Shown here piece after piece: positions 1 to 9,327 of a DNA stretch of 64,000 bases. How positions within the stretch are numbered: position 1 is the stretch's first letter; each line of letters begins with the position of its first letter. Both the position numbers and the translations under genes were made by a program. Source of the stretch: Gemmatimonadota bacterium (GTDB lineage Bacteria; Gemmatimonadota; Gemmatimonadetes; Longimicrobiales; Gaopeijiaceae); assembly GCA_030430625.1 (NCBI GenBank), contig JAUIKL010000002.1, forward strand, positions 27,279 through 91,278. Direction: 5' to 3'. Below the pieces are notes generated by a model. It worked only from the letters and a program-made list of their open reading frames with translations. It ran no database searches and had not been told where the DNA came from.

Positions 1-1
1 A

Positions 2-91
2 CGCCCGTGGAGTTGGGTCAAGATCACCCTCGCCGTGATCGCGGCCGTACTCCTCGTCTCCGTGCTCGTCATCGTGTTCAGGGATCGCTGA
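2..91 (+). CDS. C-terminal tail of a membrane protein (partial, runs off left edge)
   Basis: The frame starting at base 2 is open from the window edge to a TGA at 89-91 and encodes about 29 residues. After a few polar residues containing two Trp it is a single hydrophobic helix (Val/Leu/Ile/Ala rich) ending in Phe-Arg-Asp-Arg, a typical membrane anchor with a positive-inside tail. The N-terminal part lies outside the window, so the function cannot be named. It reads the same way as the following secreted proteins, but 160 bases separate them. Confidence 0.5.
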   Translation, partial: RPWSWVKITLAVIAAVLLVSVLVIVFRDR

Positions 92-158
92 GCCCCCGGA
101 ACGCAGGGAACACGGGAAACACCACCGGCCGAGCCCGGTACCACGTGAGCACGCTTGT

Positions 159-176
159 TCAGGAGGTCCCTCCTGA
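159..176. promoter_or_regulatory. short palindrome upstream of the propeller gene cluster
   Basis: TCAGGAGG and CCTCCTGA form an 8-bp inverted repeat with a 2-base centre, about 80 bases before the first propeller gene. The tight centre is more like an operator half-site pair than a terminator, and no T-run follows. Its role is unknown. It could be chance, because the repeat resembles a Shine-Dalgarno sequence. Confidence 0.25.
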
Positions 177-254
177 GCATGGTATCGACTTCGAGAACGG
201 TGGGCGCTCGATCCCCCGCCAGTCCACCCGTCCACTGTAGGAAGGAACGCAGGA

Positions 255-2618
255 ATGAACCGTCAGATCTTTGCCGTCGCGGCACTCGCGACCCTCGTCG
301 CGACACCCGCGATGGCCCAGTCGTTCGGCGCGGACATCGCCATCGGCTCCGACCACATCGTCGTGGGTGAGCCCAACTATCCCAACCGCTCCGGCGTCGT
401 CTACGTCTTCTCACGCGACGGCGCGGGTGACTGGAACGACCGAGTCCGGCTCGAACCCTCCGACGCCACCGCCGAGAACGGCTTCGGTACCGCGGTGGCC
501 ACCTCGGACGGTGTGCTGCTGGCCTCCGCTCCAAACGCCGGCGCGGGCATGGGTGCGGTCTACGTCTTCCAGAACAACGGTGACAGCTGGGCGGAGTCCG
601 GTCGACTGATGCCGGCCGACGCGGCGGGTGACGACGCGCTCGGTGCCGAGATCAGCATGGATGGGGACTGGGCCATGATCAGCACGGTGGCCCGGAACCA
701 GGAGACCGGGGCGGTCTACGCCTTCCGCCGCCAGGGCAACGACTGGGTCGAGCACTCCCGGATCGTGGCGGACGGACTCCAGGCCGGTGACCGCTTCGGT
801 GAAGTCATCGAGGTGTCCGGTACGAACATGCTGGTGACCGCCGGTGGCGCAGCCGACGACCAGGGTACGGTGTACCACTACAGCTACGATGCCGGCCAGG
901 ACGCCTGGGTATCCCAGGGTCCGCTCGAGGCTCCCCTGCTCGCTCCGGGTGCCGGCTTCGGCGCATCGATCGCCCTCGTCGGGGAGACGGCTCTCATCGG
1001 CATGCCGGGCTTCCTGAACGCGATCGGTAGCGTGCAGGTGTACGACCTGACCGAGAACGGCTTCGAGATCACCGCTCTCCTGGCGCCGTTCGAGACTCTC
1101 GGCGGATCGTCGTTCGGAGCCTCGATCGCCTACGACGGCCAGACCGCGTGGATCGGCGCGCCGGGTGGTCAGTCGGGTCAGGGGCGCTCCTACGTCTTCC
1201 AGCGGAACGACGAGGGCACGGAGTGGATCGCGGCCGACAAGGTGGCGGGTGGCCTTCCCGGGCGTTCCCGCTTCGCCGCGACCGTCGACATGATGGGCGA
1301 CCTCGCGGTCGGTGCGGCCACGGGTTCGAACCGCGGTGCCGGAACCGGTGTCGTCTTCGAGCGCTCCGGCGACTCGTGGATGGCCGCCGGAACCATCGAG
1401 GGTGAAGTCCTCGGCATGGAAGCGGTCATGGGTGACGAAGTCCGCTGCTCGGACGAGGGCGAGGCCGCGGCCTTCACCTGCGAGTCCGTCGACCTTCTCT
1501 CCTTCCTGCCCGTCTCGGAAATGGGCGCCAACCGGGGCATGAGCACGAACGATGTCTGGGGCTGGACCGACCCACAGTCCGGACGTGAGATCGTGCTCGT
1601 CGGCATGTCCGATCAGACGGCGTTCGTCGACATCTCCAACCCGGGCAACCCGATCTACCTCGGCCGCCTTCCGATGCCGGAGACCGCCAACGCTTCCGTG
1701 TGGCGGGACATGAAGGTGTACGACAACCACATGTTCGTCGTCTCGGACGGCGCCGGTGACCACGGCATGCAGGTCTTCGACCTCACCCGACTCCGGGACG
1801 CCGACCCGTCGAACCCGATGACCTACGACGTCGACGCGCATTACACCCAGATCGCGAGCGCGCACAACATCGTCATCAACGAGGACACGGGGTACGCGTA
1901 CTCCGTGGGAAGCAGCGGTGGCGGCGAGACGTGCGGTGGCGGGCTCCACATGATCAACGTGCAGGAGCCGAAGAACCCGACCTTCGCCGGGTGCTTCCAG
2001 GACATGACGACCGGACGCCAGCGGACGGGTTACTCGCACGACGCGCAGTGTGTGGTCTACCACGGCCCGGACGAGGACTACCAGGGTCGCGAGATCTGCC
2101 TCGGCTCCAACGAGACGGCGCTCTCGATCGCGGACGTGACCGACAAGTCGAACCCGGTCGCCGTGGCCATGGCGTCCTACCCGAACGTGGCCTACTCCCA
2201 CCAGGGATGGCTGTCCTCCGACCACTCGTACTTCTTCATGGGGGACGAGCTGGACGAGACGGGCGGGAACGTCACGCACACCCGGACGCTGATCTGGGAC
2301 CTGCGTGATCTCGACGATCCGGTGCTGGCCAAGGAGTACATGGCCGATACGCGCTCGACCGATCACAACCTCTACATCCTGGGCAACACGATGTACCAGT
2401 CCAACTATAAGAGTGGACTGCGCGTGCTCGACGTCTCGGACCCGGAGAACCCGGTGCCGGTCGGGCACTTCGACACGGTGCCCTACGGTGGTGACGACGC
2501 CCAGATGACCGGTTCCTGGTCGAACTACCCGTACTTCGAGAGCGGCGTCGTGGTCGTGACGAGTGGGCGGGAGGGACTGTTCATCGTCCGGTACCGCCCA
2601 CAGACCATTTCGGACTGA
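255..2618 (+). CDS. secreted choice-of-anchor B family protein (FG-GAP plus LVIVD beta-propellers)
   Basis: This 787-residue protein has a cleavable signal peptide of about 21 residues ending AMAQ. Residues 22 to about 380 hold seven or so FG-GAP-type blades (repeats such as 'FGxxIA...GxxxVGxP...GxVYVF'). A link with two Cys (near 396 and 408) leads to residues about 430-780 with LVIVD-type blades ('GMSDQTAFVDISNP', 'VLDVSDPENPVPVG'). This is the architecture of choice-of-anchor B proteins, which are exported surface or periplasmic proteins of unknown ligand. The start is supported by an AGGAAGGAACGCAGGA stretch directly before ATG. It heads a group of three propeller proteins 14 bases and 1 base apart. 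No enzymatic motif was seen. Confidence 0.8.
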   Translation: MNRQIFAVAALATLVATPAMAQSFGADIAIGSDHIVVGEPNYPNRSGVVYVFSRDGAGDWNDRVRLEPSDATAENGFGTAVATSDGVLLASAPNAGAGMGAVYVFQNNGDSWAESGRLMPADAAGDDALGAEISMDGDWAMISTVARNQETGAVYAFRRQGNDWVEHSRIVADGLQAGDRFGEVIEVSGTNMLVTAGGAADDQGTVYHYSYDAGQDAWVSQGPLEAPLLAPGAGFGASIALVGETALIGMPGFLNAIGSVQVYDLTENGFEITALLAPFETLGGSSFGASIAYDGQTAWIGAPGGQSGQGRSYVFQRNDEGTEWIAADKVAGGLPGRSRFAATVDMMGDLAVGAATGSNRGAGTGVVFERSGDSWMAAGTIEGEVLGMEAVMGDEVRCSDEGEAAAFTCESVDLLSFLPVSEMGANRGMSTNDVWGWTDPQSGREIVLVGMSDQTAFVDISNPGNPIYLGRLPMPETANASVWRDMKVYDNHMFVVSDGAGDHGMQVFDLTRLRDADPSNPMTYDVDAHYTQIASAHNIVINEDTGYAYSVGSSGGGETCGGGLHMINVQEPKNPTFAGCFQDMTTGRQRTGYSHDAQCVVYHGPDEDYQGREICLGSNETALSIADVTDKSNPVAVAMASYPNVAYSHQGWLSSDHSYFFMGDELDETGGNVTHTRTLIWDLRDLDDPVLAKEYMADTRSTDHNLYILGNTMYQSNYKSGLRVLDVSDPENPVPVGHFDTVPYGGDDAQMTGSWSNYPYFESGVVVVTSGREGLFIVRYRPQTISD

Positions 2619-2632
2619 CGGAGATCTCCCCC

Positions 2633-3790
2633 ATGCACGCTCCTTCGAACTCCCAGGAGCGCCGGCTTCGGCCGGCGCTCCTGGCGCGTCGCGCCGCCGC
2701 GAAGGCCGCTCGCCCGACCCTCGCACTCCTCACCGCACTCGTTGCATCGTCGTGCGCGGGAGCCGGCGGAGTGGCCACCCCCGTCTCCGCCCAGGAGAGC
2801 CATCCGTACCTCTACGTCGCGAGCCAGGACGAGGTCACCGTCTCGGTGATCGACATGGCGACGAACGAGTTGGTCACGACGGTGGACCTGAAGGAGTTGG
2901 GGTACTCGCCGACCGCGAAGGCGCACCATACGGCCGTCGAACCCGACGGTTCGTTCTGGTACGTCTCCCTGATCGCCGACGGTCGGGTCCTGAAGTTCGA
3001 CCGGCAGAACAACCTGGTCGGAGAAGCATCGTTCGAGACGCCGGGCATGCTCAGCCTGGACCCGTCCTCGAACCTCTTGTACGTGGGCCGCTCGATGGCG
3101 GCCGTGAACCCGCCGCAGCGGGTCGGCATGATCGACCGGACGTCGATGACGCTCGAAGAGGTCGACGTCTTTTTCCCGCGCCCCCACGCCCTGACCGTCG
3201 ATCCGACGAACGGGCGCTTCTTCTCGGCCAGCCTCGGTCAGAACAGCGTCGCGTACGGGGCGACCGGCGAGGAGGAGGTCGACCTCCTGCCGATCGACGG
3301 GATGATGAACCACATGCTCGTCCAGTTCGCGGTGTCGCCGGACGGGCGCCGGATGGTGGCCGGTGGCCAGATGACGGGCGACCTCCTCGTCTTCGATCTC
3401 ACCAGCGGCACGCCCTCGGTGATCGAATCGATGGATGTCGGTGGCCAGCCGTGGCACCCCGTATTCAGCCGGGACGGCAGCGAGGTGTGGATCCCGAACC
3501 AGGCGGCCAACACCGTGACGGTGATCGACGCCGACAGCTGGACGATCCTCGACGTCATCGAGCACCCCGCACTCGTCGAACCGCACGGATCGGCCATCTC
3601 GCCGGACGGTCGTACGGTGTATGTCTCGAGCCGCAACGTGGCCGGGACGTATCAGAGCACGACGGGGGCCGACCGACCGGGCACGGTGGTCGTCATCGAC
3701 CGTGAGAGCCGAGAGGTCCTCAAGGTCATCGAGGTCGGCCAGTACGCGGCCGGCATGTCCGCCCAGAGTCTCGCCGGCGGCGACCGCTGA
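2633..3790 (+). CDS. secreted YncE-like seven-bladed beta-propeller protein
   Basis: This 385-residue protein has an N-terminal export signal: a basic start, then a hydrophobic stretch ending in 'SSCAGAG', where the Cys near 43 could be a lipidation site, and a second candidate cleavage site 'SAQES' near 60. The mature part is a YVTN/YncE-type propeller with repeats such as 'LYVASQDEVTVSVID', 'VWIPNQAANTVTVID' and 'VYVSSRNVAGTYQST', about 40-45 residues per blade. Such proteins bind ligands or act as scaffolds outside the cytoplasm; no catalytic residues are evident. The stop overlaps the next start by one base (TGATG), so it is probably translationally coupled to the following lipoprotein. 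Confidence 0.75.
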   Translation: MHAPSNSQERRLRPALLARRAAAKAARPTLALLTALVASSCAGAGGVATPVSAQESHPYLYVASQDEVTVSVIDMATNELVTTVDLKELGYSPTAKAHHTAVEPDGSFWYVSLIADGRVLKFDRQNNLVGEASFETPGMLSLDPSSNLLYVGRSMAAVNPPQRVGMIDRTSMTLEEVDVFFPRPHALTVDPTNGRFFSASLGQNSVAYGATGEEEVDLLPIDGMMNHMLVQFAVSPDGRRMVAGGQMTGDLLVFDLTSGTPSVIESMDVGGQPWHPVFSRDGSEVWIPNQAANTVTVIDADSWTILDVIEHPALVEPHGSAISPDGRTVYVSSRNVAGTYQSTTGADRPGTVVVIDRESREVLKVIEVGQYAAGMSAQSLAGGDR

Positions 3791-5613
3791 TGCGCGCTAC
3801 GAGCCGACGGGTCGCCGCCTTCGCCTCCGTCGGACTCGTTGCCTGTGGGGGGACGGTCGCCGCACCGGGGCCGTCCCCCACACAGGGTTCGGGGTGGGTC
3901 CGGCACATCGACCCGTTCCCGGTCTTCCGGGCGGATGGGAGTGAAATCGCCCAGCCCTTCCTCGGTGGCTTCAACATCCCCCGCCCTCAACTCGCGGACA
4001 TCGACGGAGACGGAGACGACGACCTCTTCGTCCAGGAAGCGTCGAACAGGGTCATGTTCTTCGAGAACCGGCCGGGTGAGACACCTCAGTTCCAGTGGCG
4101 AACCGAAGGCTTCCAGGACCTCGATATCGGCGAGTGGTACCGATTCGTAGACGTGGACCGCGACGGCGACTTCGACCTCCTGGCCGAACGGCTCTTCAGC
4201 TACGTCCGCTACTACCGAAACGACGGCACGCCGAACGCACCGCGCTTCGTCGAGGCCGCCGACAGCCTGAAGGACGAGGACGGGGTCCCCCTCTTCTCGG
4301 ATCGGCAAAACATCCCGAACGCCACCGACATCGACTGTGACGGACAGATGGACCTCCTCATCGGTCGGCTGGTCGGAACGGTGACCCGCTACGAGGAGAC
4401 CGGTACCGACGAGAACGGCGTCCCGATCTTCCGGCATGTGACCGATCGCTTCGAGAACATCGAAATCGTGGCTCAGATCGGCTCGGCGCACGGTGCCAAC
4501 ACGATGGCGCTCGGCGACGTCGACAACGACGGGGACGAGGACATGTTCTGGGGCGACTACTTCGAGCCCGGAATCCTCTTCATCGAGAACACCGGATCGT
4601 GCCGGACACCGTCGATGCGGGGCGAACCGATTCCCTTCCCCGTCGACGTGCCTCTTCGGACGAGCGGGTACAACGCCCCCACACTCGGAGACGTGGACGG
4701 GGACGGAGACGACGACCTTCTCGTCGGAGTCCTGGGAGGCGCGTACAACCCCAACACGACGACGATCGACAACCTGCACTACCTCGAGCAGGTCGGCCCG
4801 AAGGACTTCCGCCACCACACCAGTCGTTTCATCTCGACGATCGACTACGGGGCGGAGACGATCCCGGTCCCGGTCGACCTCGACGGTGACGGCGACACCG
4901 ACTTCCTGGTCGGCAACAAGATCGAGCAGGACGACACCCAGAACGGCAAGCTCTACAAACTGATCAACGAGGGTACTGCGTCCGAACCCCGCTTCCGCGA
5001 AGACGGGGAACTGGCGGTCGGTGGGGGTTACCACCTCTTTCCCGCCTTCGGCGATCTCGATGGGGACGGTGACCTCGACGCCATCCTCGGGTCGTGGGAA
5101 GACGAGGTGCGCATGTACCGCAACGATGCGACCGACGGCTCCGTTCAGCTGACGTTGGTCGACTCTGCGGTCGTCACCCTGACTCGGGGGCGGAACGCGA
5201 CTCCCGCGCTCGGCGACATGGACGGGGATGGAGACCTGGACCTATTCCTCGGCGAGGCATCGGGCCAGCTCAACTACTACGAGAACGTGGGCACGGCCCT
5301 CAGCGCCGACTTCCAACTGGTGTCGGACGAGTACGGTGAGATCGACGTCGGACGTCGCTCGCTACCGATCCTCCGCGATATCGATGGGGACGGAGACCTC
5401 GACCTCATCCTCGGATCGGAGGGCGAAGGGGTGCGGATCTTCCGCAACGAGGGAGACCGCACCCGCCCGGACTTCGTCGATGCCGGTGTCCTCGATGTGC
5501 CGATCGTCGACTTCGCCGCCCCGGCCTTCGCGGATCTCGACGGAGACGGAGACGACGACCTGATCCTCGGCAGCCAGCGCGGCGGCCTCTGGTACTTCGA
5601 GGGCCGCCAGTAG
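3790..5613 (+). CDS. VCBS/FG-GAP repeat lipoprotein
   Basis: This 607-residue protein begins with a basic n-region and the lipobox LVAC (Cys 19), so it is probably lipid-anchored. The rest is about seven FG-GAP/VCBS blades, each carrying a calcium-loop motif of the type DIDGDGDDDL or DVDGDGDDDL followed by 'GxxxGxxxYxEN'. These Asp loops are known Ca2+ sites in integrin-like and VCBS propellers. It is the last gene of the three-propeller + strand cluster and converges on the M16 peptidase gene, with a strong shared hairpin in between. The name follows from the repeats; the partner or substrate is unknown. Confidence 0.8.
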   Translation: MRATSRRVAAFASVGLVACGGTVAAPGPSPTQGSGWVRHIDPFPVFRADGSEIAQPFLGGFNIPRPQLADIDGDGDDDLFVQEASNRVMFFENRPGETPQFQWRTEGFQDLDIGEWYRFVDVDRDGDFDLLAERLFSYVRYYRNDGTPNAPRFVEAADSLKDEDGVPLFSDRQNIPNATDIDCDGQMDLLIGRLVGTVTRYEETGTDENGVPIFRHVTDRFENIEIVAQIGSAHGANTMALGDVDNDGDEDMFWGDYFEPGILFIENTGSCRTPSMRGEPIPFPVDVPLRTSGYNAPTLGDVDGDGDDDLLVGVLGGAYNPNTTTIDNLHYLEQVGPKDFRHHTSRFISTIDYGAETIPVPVDLDGDGDTDFLVGNKIEQDDTQNGKLYKLINEGTASEPRFREDGELAVGGGYHLFPAFGDLDGDGDLDAILGSWEDEVRMYRNDATDGSVQLTLVDSAVVTLTRGRNATPALGDMDGDGDLDLFLGEASGQLNYYENVGTALSADFQLVSDEYGEIDVGRRSLPILRDIDGDGDLDLILGSEGEGVRIFRNEGDRTRPDFVDAGVLDVPIVDFAAPAFADLDGDGDDDLILGSQRGGLWYFEGRQ

Positions 5614-5633
5614 CTTCGGTTCGACCCATGTCG

Positions 5634-5665
5634 GGCCGTCCGGTCGCTCAGCCGACCGGACGGCC
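5634..5665. terminator. bidirectional terminator hairpin between convergent genes
   Basis: GGCCGTCCGGTCG (5634-5646) and its exact complement CGACCGGACGGCC (5653-5665) form a 13-bp GC stem with a 6-base loop. The stop codon of the M16 peptidase lies in the loop, so the stem includes its last codons. There is no long T-run on either side. The position between two converging genes supports termination in both directions. Confidence 0.6.
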
Positions 5666-8500
5666 GTCTCGGTCCAACAACACGGGTTCTCCCAGGCCCA
5701 GGGCTCGCAACCGGGGCAGCTGGGTCCGTGCGTCACCCACGACGAGCCAGATCATCGAAGACGGCTCGAGGTAGGCCTCCGCCAGGGCTCGCGCCTGCTC
5801 GATGGTCATGTCCCGGACGACCTGTTCACGCTGGAGCGCGTAGTCGGCCGGGAAGCCGTAGCTGCTCATGTCCGCCAGCAGGCCGAGCTTGGCGCCCCCC
5901 GTCTCGAACGCGCCGGCGTTCGCCCGCAGGAGGAAGCTCTGCGTGGCGTCGAGGTCCTCGGCATCGAAGTCCGGTCCGTGGCGTTCGACGATCTCCTCGA
6001 TCAGTTCGAGGGCCTCGAGCGTCACGTTCGACCGCACCGAGGACGAGATCTGGAAGGGCCCCGGAATGTCGGTGCCCGAGAAACCCGAACCGATCCCGTA
6101 CGTGTAACCTCGGCGCTCGCGGAGCACCTGGGTCAGCTCCGATGCGAAGCCACCGCCCCCGAGACGGAAGTTCATCACGTTGGCCGGATAGAAATCCTCG
6201 TCGGTCTCCGCCAGCGCGAGGTATCCGATCCGGAGGACCGATTGGCTCGAGTTGGGCACGTCGACGAAGTAGAGCCCAGCGCGGTCGGGACTCCACACGG
6301 GAGCGCCCGGAAGGACCGGCCCCGCGCCGACCCACTCGTCGTCCAGTCGGCCCAGCGACTCGGTGACGTCGGACTCGGAGACGGCACCGGCGACGTGTAG
6401 CGACGCCACGCCCGGGCGGAGGGCCCGCTCGTGGTACGCCCGGAGGTCGTCGATCGTGATCGACTCGATCGACTCGAGGTCCCCGAGCCTGTTCGCGGCC
6501 AGCACGTGGTCACCGTAGAGGAGCCCCTGAAAGACATCGCCGGCCAACGCCACGGGAGACGACGCACGCTGCTGGAGACCGTTCGCCACACGCTGTTTCG
6601 AGCGTTCGAACTCCTCGACGTCGAACCGCGGGTCGAGAAGCATCTCCTGGACGAGAGCCATCGTCGCATCGTAGTTGCGCGCCAACGTGCTCCCCGAGAT
6701 CGAGAACCACTGCGTTCCCGCCGACACGTCGATCGTGGCGCCCAGTAGGTCGATGGCCGCCTCGAGTTCCTCCGGCGTCTTCGTTGCGGTACCCGCCTGC
6801 ATGCTCTCGGCGAGGAGGTTCGCCACCCCGACGAGATCCGACGGCTCCACGAGTTGACCACCTCGGATCCGAAGCTCGAACTGGACGAGAGGGACCTCGT
6901 AGTCCTCGATTCCGTACACCGAAAGTCCGTTGCCCAGGTCGGACTGCCAGACGTCCGGGGCCGTCAGCATGGGTGACGGGCCGTACGGTGGCTCCACGGA
7001 CCGGTCGATAGCCGAGGGAGTCCGCTCCTCACCGCGCCGGATCAGTCCGATCTCGGTCTCCGCGCCCTGCACGATGGGTTCCTCGACCACCTCGGCTCTC
7101 ACCGACCCGGTAAGCGCGAGGTCGGGCAGCCCCCGGGGCACGAAGCTCGTCACGACGGCCGGCCGGTCCTTGATGTACTGCTCGTACACCCTCATGACAT
7201 CGGCCTCGGTCACCGCCAAACCCCGCTCCAGATCGGTCGGGGCGTAGCCCGGGTCACCGGCGAAGATCGCGTAGTGCGCGAGTTGGAACGCCTTCCCGAG
7301 CACGGAGGACAACCCCGAGTAGAACCAGCTCTCGTAGCCCGCCTTCACACGCTCGAGCTCTTCGGCGGGAACGCCCTCCGTCTCGAACCGCGTGAACGCC
7401 TCCTCCACGGCCGCCCGGACGTCGTCGAGGTCGACCCCCGCGTACGCTCTCACGGAAAGGTCGAATCGGCCCGCCAACTCCATGTTCTGCTGGAAGGCAC
7501 GCGGTGCCGGAGCCACCTCCGCTTCCTCCACCAGCACCCGGTAAAACGGGGTCGACTTCCCGTCGGTGAGGACCGACGCGAGGACATCCAGGGCGTACTG
7601 GTCGGGGTGCATCAACGGCACCGTCGGCCAGACCATCGTCAGGAGAGGCAGCTGAGCGAAGTTGTCCTCGTGGAACAGCCGAACCGACTCCTCGAGTGCG
7701 ACCGGCGGTGGGGGAGAAGGGACCGGCATGTCCGCCGCCGGTATCTCGGCGAAGTACCGCTCGATCCACCCCTTCGTCTGCTCGATGTCGATGTCACCGG
7801 CAATCACGAGCGTCGCGTTGTTCGGCCCGTACCACCTCTGATGGAAGTCGACCACGTCGGCGAGTTCCGCGGACTCGAGGTCGGCCAGAGAGCCGATGAC
7901 CTGCCACTGGTACGGATGCCCCTCCGGGTAGAGCGCCCGATCGATCACGAAGTCGTTGTGGCCGTACGGCTGATTGTCGACCCCCTGCCGCTTCTCGTTC
8001 TTGACCACCTGCTTCTCCTTCGCGACCACCGACTCGGTGACCGTGTTGATGAAGAAGCCCAGCTTGTCGGCCTCGGCCCAGAGCGCCTTCTCGAGTCCGT
8101 CCACGGGGACGACCTCGAAGTAGTTCGTCCGATCGTTGCTCGTCGATCCGTTGGTCGACGACCCGATCCGAGTCATCAGTCTGTCGAGCCCCCCCGGACC
8201 GAGGTTCTCCGAGTCGAGGAAGAAGAGGTGCTCGAAGAGGTGGGCGAAGCCGGTCTTGCCCTCGACCTCCCGGGCGGATCCGACGTGGAAGGTCATCGCG
8301 ACCGCCGCAATCGGGTCGGACCGGTCGACGTGGAGCACGACCTCGAGTCCGTTCGCCAACTCGTAGCGCTCGAACGGGATCTCGATCGACGAGTCGTCGT
8401 CCAGAAGCGGTGCACAACCGGGTACGAGGAATGTCGCCACTCCGATCATGGCGAGACCCACTCGCCCGAACACCGACCTCGCTACCACGTCACCCCTCAT
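5648..8500 (-). CDS. M16 family (insulinase/pitrilysin) zinc peptidase, lipoprotein
   Basis: This 950-residue protein carries two M16 halves. The first has the inverted zinc motif HLFEH (His87, Glu90, His91) in 'GFAHLFEHLFF'. The second, from about residue 500, lacks the motif and is the usual inactive half. The N-terminus has a hydrophobic segment and the lipobox VPGC (Cys29), so it should be anchored in a membrane and cleave peptides or misfolded proteins outside the cytoplasm. The start at 8500 is preferred over an upstream ATG at 8593 because AAGGAGGT sits just before it and the signal peptide then begins correctly. It lies 64 bases after the last phosphate-cluster gene on the same strand, so read-through is possible. 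Confidence 0.85.
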   Translation of the reverse strand: MRGDVVARSVFGRVGLAMIGVATFLVPGCAPLLDDDSSIEIPFERYELANGLEVVLHVDRSDPIAAVAMTFHVGSAREVEGKTGFAHLFEHLFFLDSENLGPGGLDRLMTRIGSSTNGSTSNDRTNYFEVVPVDGLEKALWAEADKLGFFINTVTESVVAKEKQVVKNEKRQGVDNQPYGHNDFVIDRALYPEGHPYQWQVIGSLADLESAELADVVDFHQRWYGPNNATLVIAGDIDIEQTKGWIERYFAEIPAADMPVPSPPPPVALEESVRLFHEDNFAQLPLLTMVWPTVPLMHPDQYALDVLASVLTDGKSTPFYRVLVEEAEVAPAPRAFQQNMELAGRFDLSVRAYAGVDLDDVRAAVEEAFTRFETEGVPAEELERVKAGYESWFYSGLSSVLGKAFQLAHYAIFAGDPGYAPTDLERGLAVTEADVMRVYEQYIKDRPAVVTSFVPRGLPDLALTGSVRAEVVEEPIVQGAETEIGLIRRGEERTPSAIDRSVEPPYGPSPMLTAPDVWQSDLGNGLSVYGIEDYEVPLVQFELRIRGGQLVEPSDLVGVANLLAESMQAGTATKTPEELEAAIDLLGATIDVSAGTQWFSISGSTLARNYDATMALVQEMLLDPRFDVEEFERSKQRVANGLQQRASSPVALAGDVFQGLLYGDHVLAANRLGDLESIESITIDDLRAYHERALRPGVASLHVAGAVSESDVTESLGRLDDEWVGAGPVLPGAPVWSPDRAGLYFVDVPNSSQSVLRIGYLALAETDEDFYPANVMNFRLGGGGFASELTQVLRERRGYTYGIGSGFSGTDIPGPFQISSSVRSNVTLEALELIEEIVERHGPDFDAEDLDATQSFLLRANAGAFETGGAKLGLLADMSSYGFPADYALQREQVVRDMTIEQARALAEAYLEPSSMIWLVVGDARTQLPRLRALGLGEPVLLDRDGRPVG

Positions 8501-8564
8501 CGTCCCGACCTCCTTCGCTCGTCCACTCTCGCCCGTACGATGCGCACGGACCACGAAGATGCCG

Positions 8565-9320
8565 CTAGACCTCGCCGGTCGAAACCCGGTCAAAGACCTC
8601 GACGGCAGCGAGCAGTTGCTCGTCGTTGGCTCCGAGCCAGTCGATGCGGAGCTCGGGTCGCTCGTCGGCGCGTTCGATCAGCGCCGTCACGATGTCTCGT
8701 AGGAGTTCTCGGAGATCCGGGGCAGCCAGGTTCATGCGCGGCCACATCCCTGCCAGCACCTCGAGCGACTCGCGACCGCGCCCGAACCGCGTGGCGAGCT
8801 CGGCATCCGTGAAGGCATCACTTCGGGAGGCGGCGAGCAGGCAGCGGCCGAGCGCATCGACGACATCGTCGTCCAGCTTCCGTAGGAGCACCTTTTGGGA
8901 CTGGTACTCGAGGACCCGTCCGAGGAAGGTCATGAGAGGGTACACGGCATCGCCGAGCCGCTCGAGCACGATGGGTGGCGAGGCCCGGGGGTACAGGTAG
9001 AGGCGGTCGTAGTGCTCGTCCTTCTGAGCCACCTTCTCCGACATCTCCGGTGAGATCCAGTCGTAGCCGACGAGGTCGGTGAACACGATCAGGTCGTAGG
9101 CCGCGGCATCGACCACGCGGGCCATCCTCCGCGGCGTCACGAGGTAGGCGCTTCCGTCTCGCGCCTCGATGCGGACCGAGGTACCCGCTCCGGCCAGGAC
9201 ATCCTCCTCGCCGTGCGGATCCCGGGCCACCAACTCGGCGTTGAGGTCGGCCCTTTTCTCTTTCCCGTCCCGGAAGATCTCCACCAGCTGCTCGGTGAGC
9301 AGCCAGTCCACCATGGTCAT
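8565..9320 (-). CDS. uncharacterised 251-aa protein at the end of the pst operon
   Basis: I do not recognise this protein. It has no signal peptide or membrane segment. It begins MTMVDWLL and is acidic and mainly helical after residue 120. Residues 35-110 look like an alpha/beta region with 'GTSVRIEARDG' and 'AYDLIVFTDLVGYDW', and the last 100 residues contain Leu/Arg-rich helices. It starts 7 bases after the pstB2 stop, so it belongs to the phosphate operon and is probably cytoplasmic. A regulatory or assembly role next to PstB/PhoU is suggested only by position. The start could be the second Met at 9314. Confidence 0.6.
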   Translation of the reverse strand: MTMVDWLLTEQLVEIFRDGKEKRADLNAELVARDPHGEEDVLAGAGTSVRIEARDGSAYLVTPRRMARVVDAAAYDLIVFTDLVGYDWISPEMSEKVAQKDEHYDRLYLYPRASPPIVLERLGDAVYPLMTFLGRVLEYQSQKVLLRKLDDDVVDALGRCLLAASRSDAFTDAELATRFGRGRESLEVLAGMWPRMNLAAPDLRELLRDIVTALIERADERPELRIDWLGANDEQLLAAVEVFDRVSTGEV

Positions 9321-9327
9321 GCCGAGG

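Noticed and set aside
411-2726. Long open frame of 771 codons on the - strand opposite the first propeller gene
   Set aside because: It is a GC-rich third-position shadow: Arg/Val/His-rich, no domain, fully opposite a well-supported gene with signal peptide and repeats.
3652-5034. 460-codon - strand frame over the VCBS lipoprotein
   Set aside because: Composed of Val/Asp/Arg repeats that mirror the DGDGD codons; no start signal and no domain.
4000-5560. Repeated GA-rich DNA units
   Set aside because: They are the codons of the calcium-loop motif DGDGDxD in the VCBS blades, not a DNA repeat family or CRISPR.
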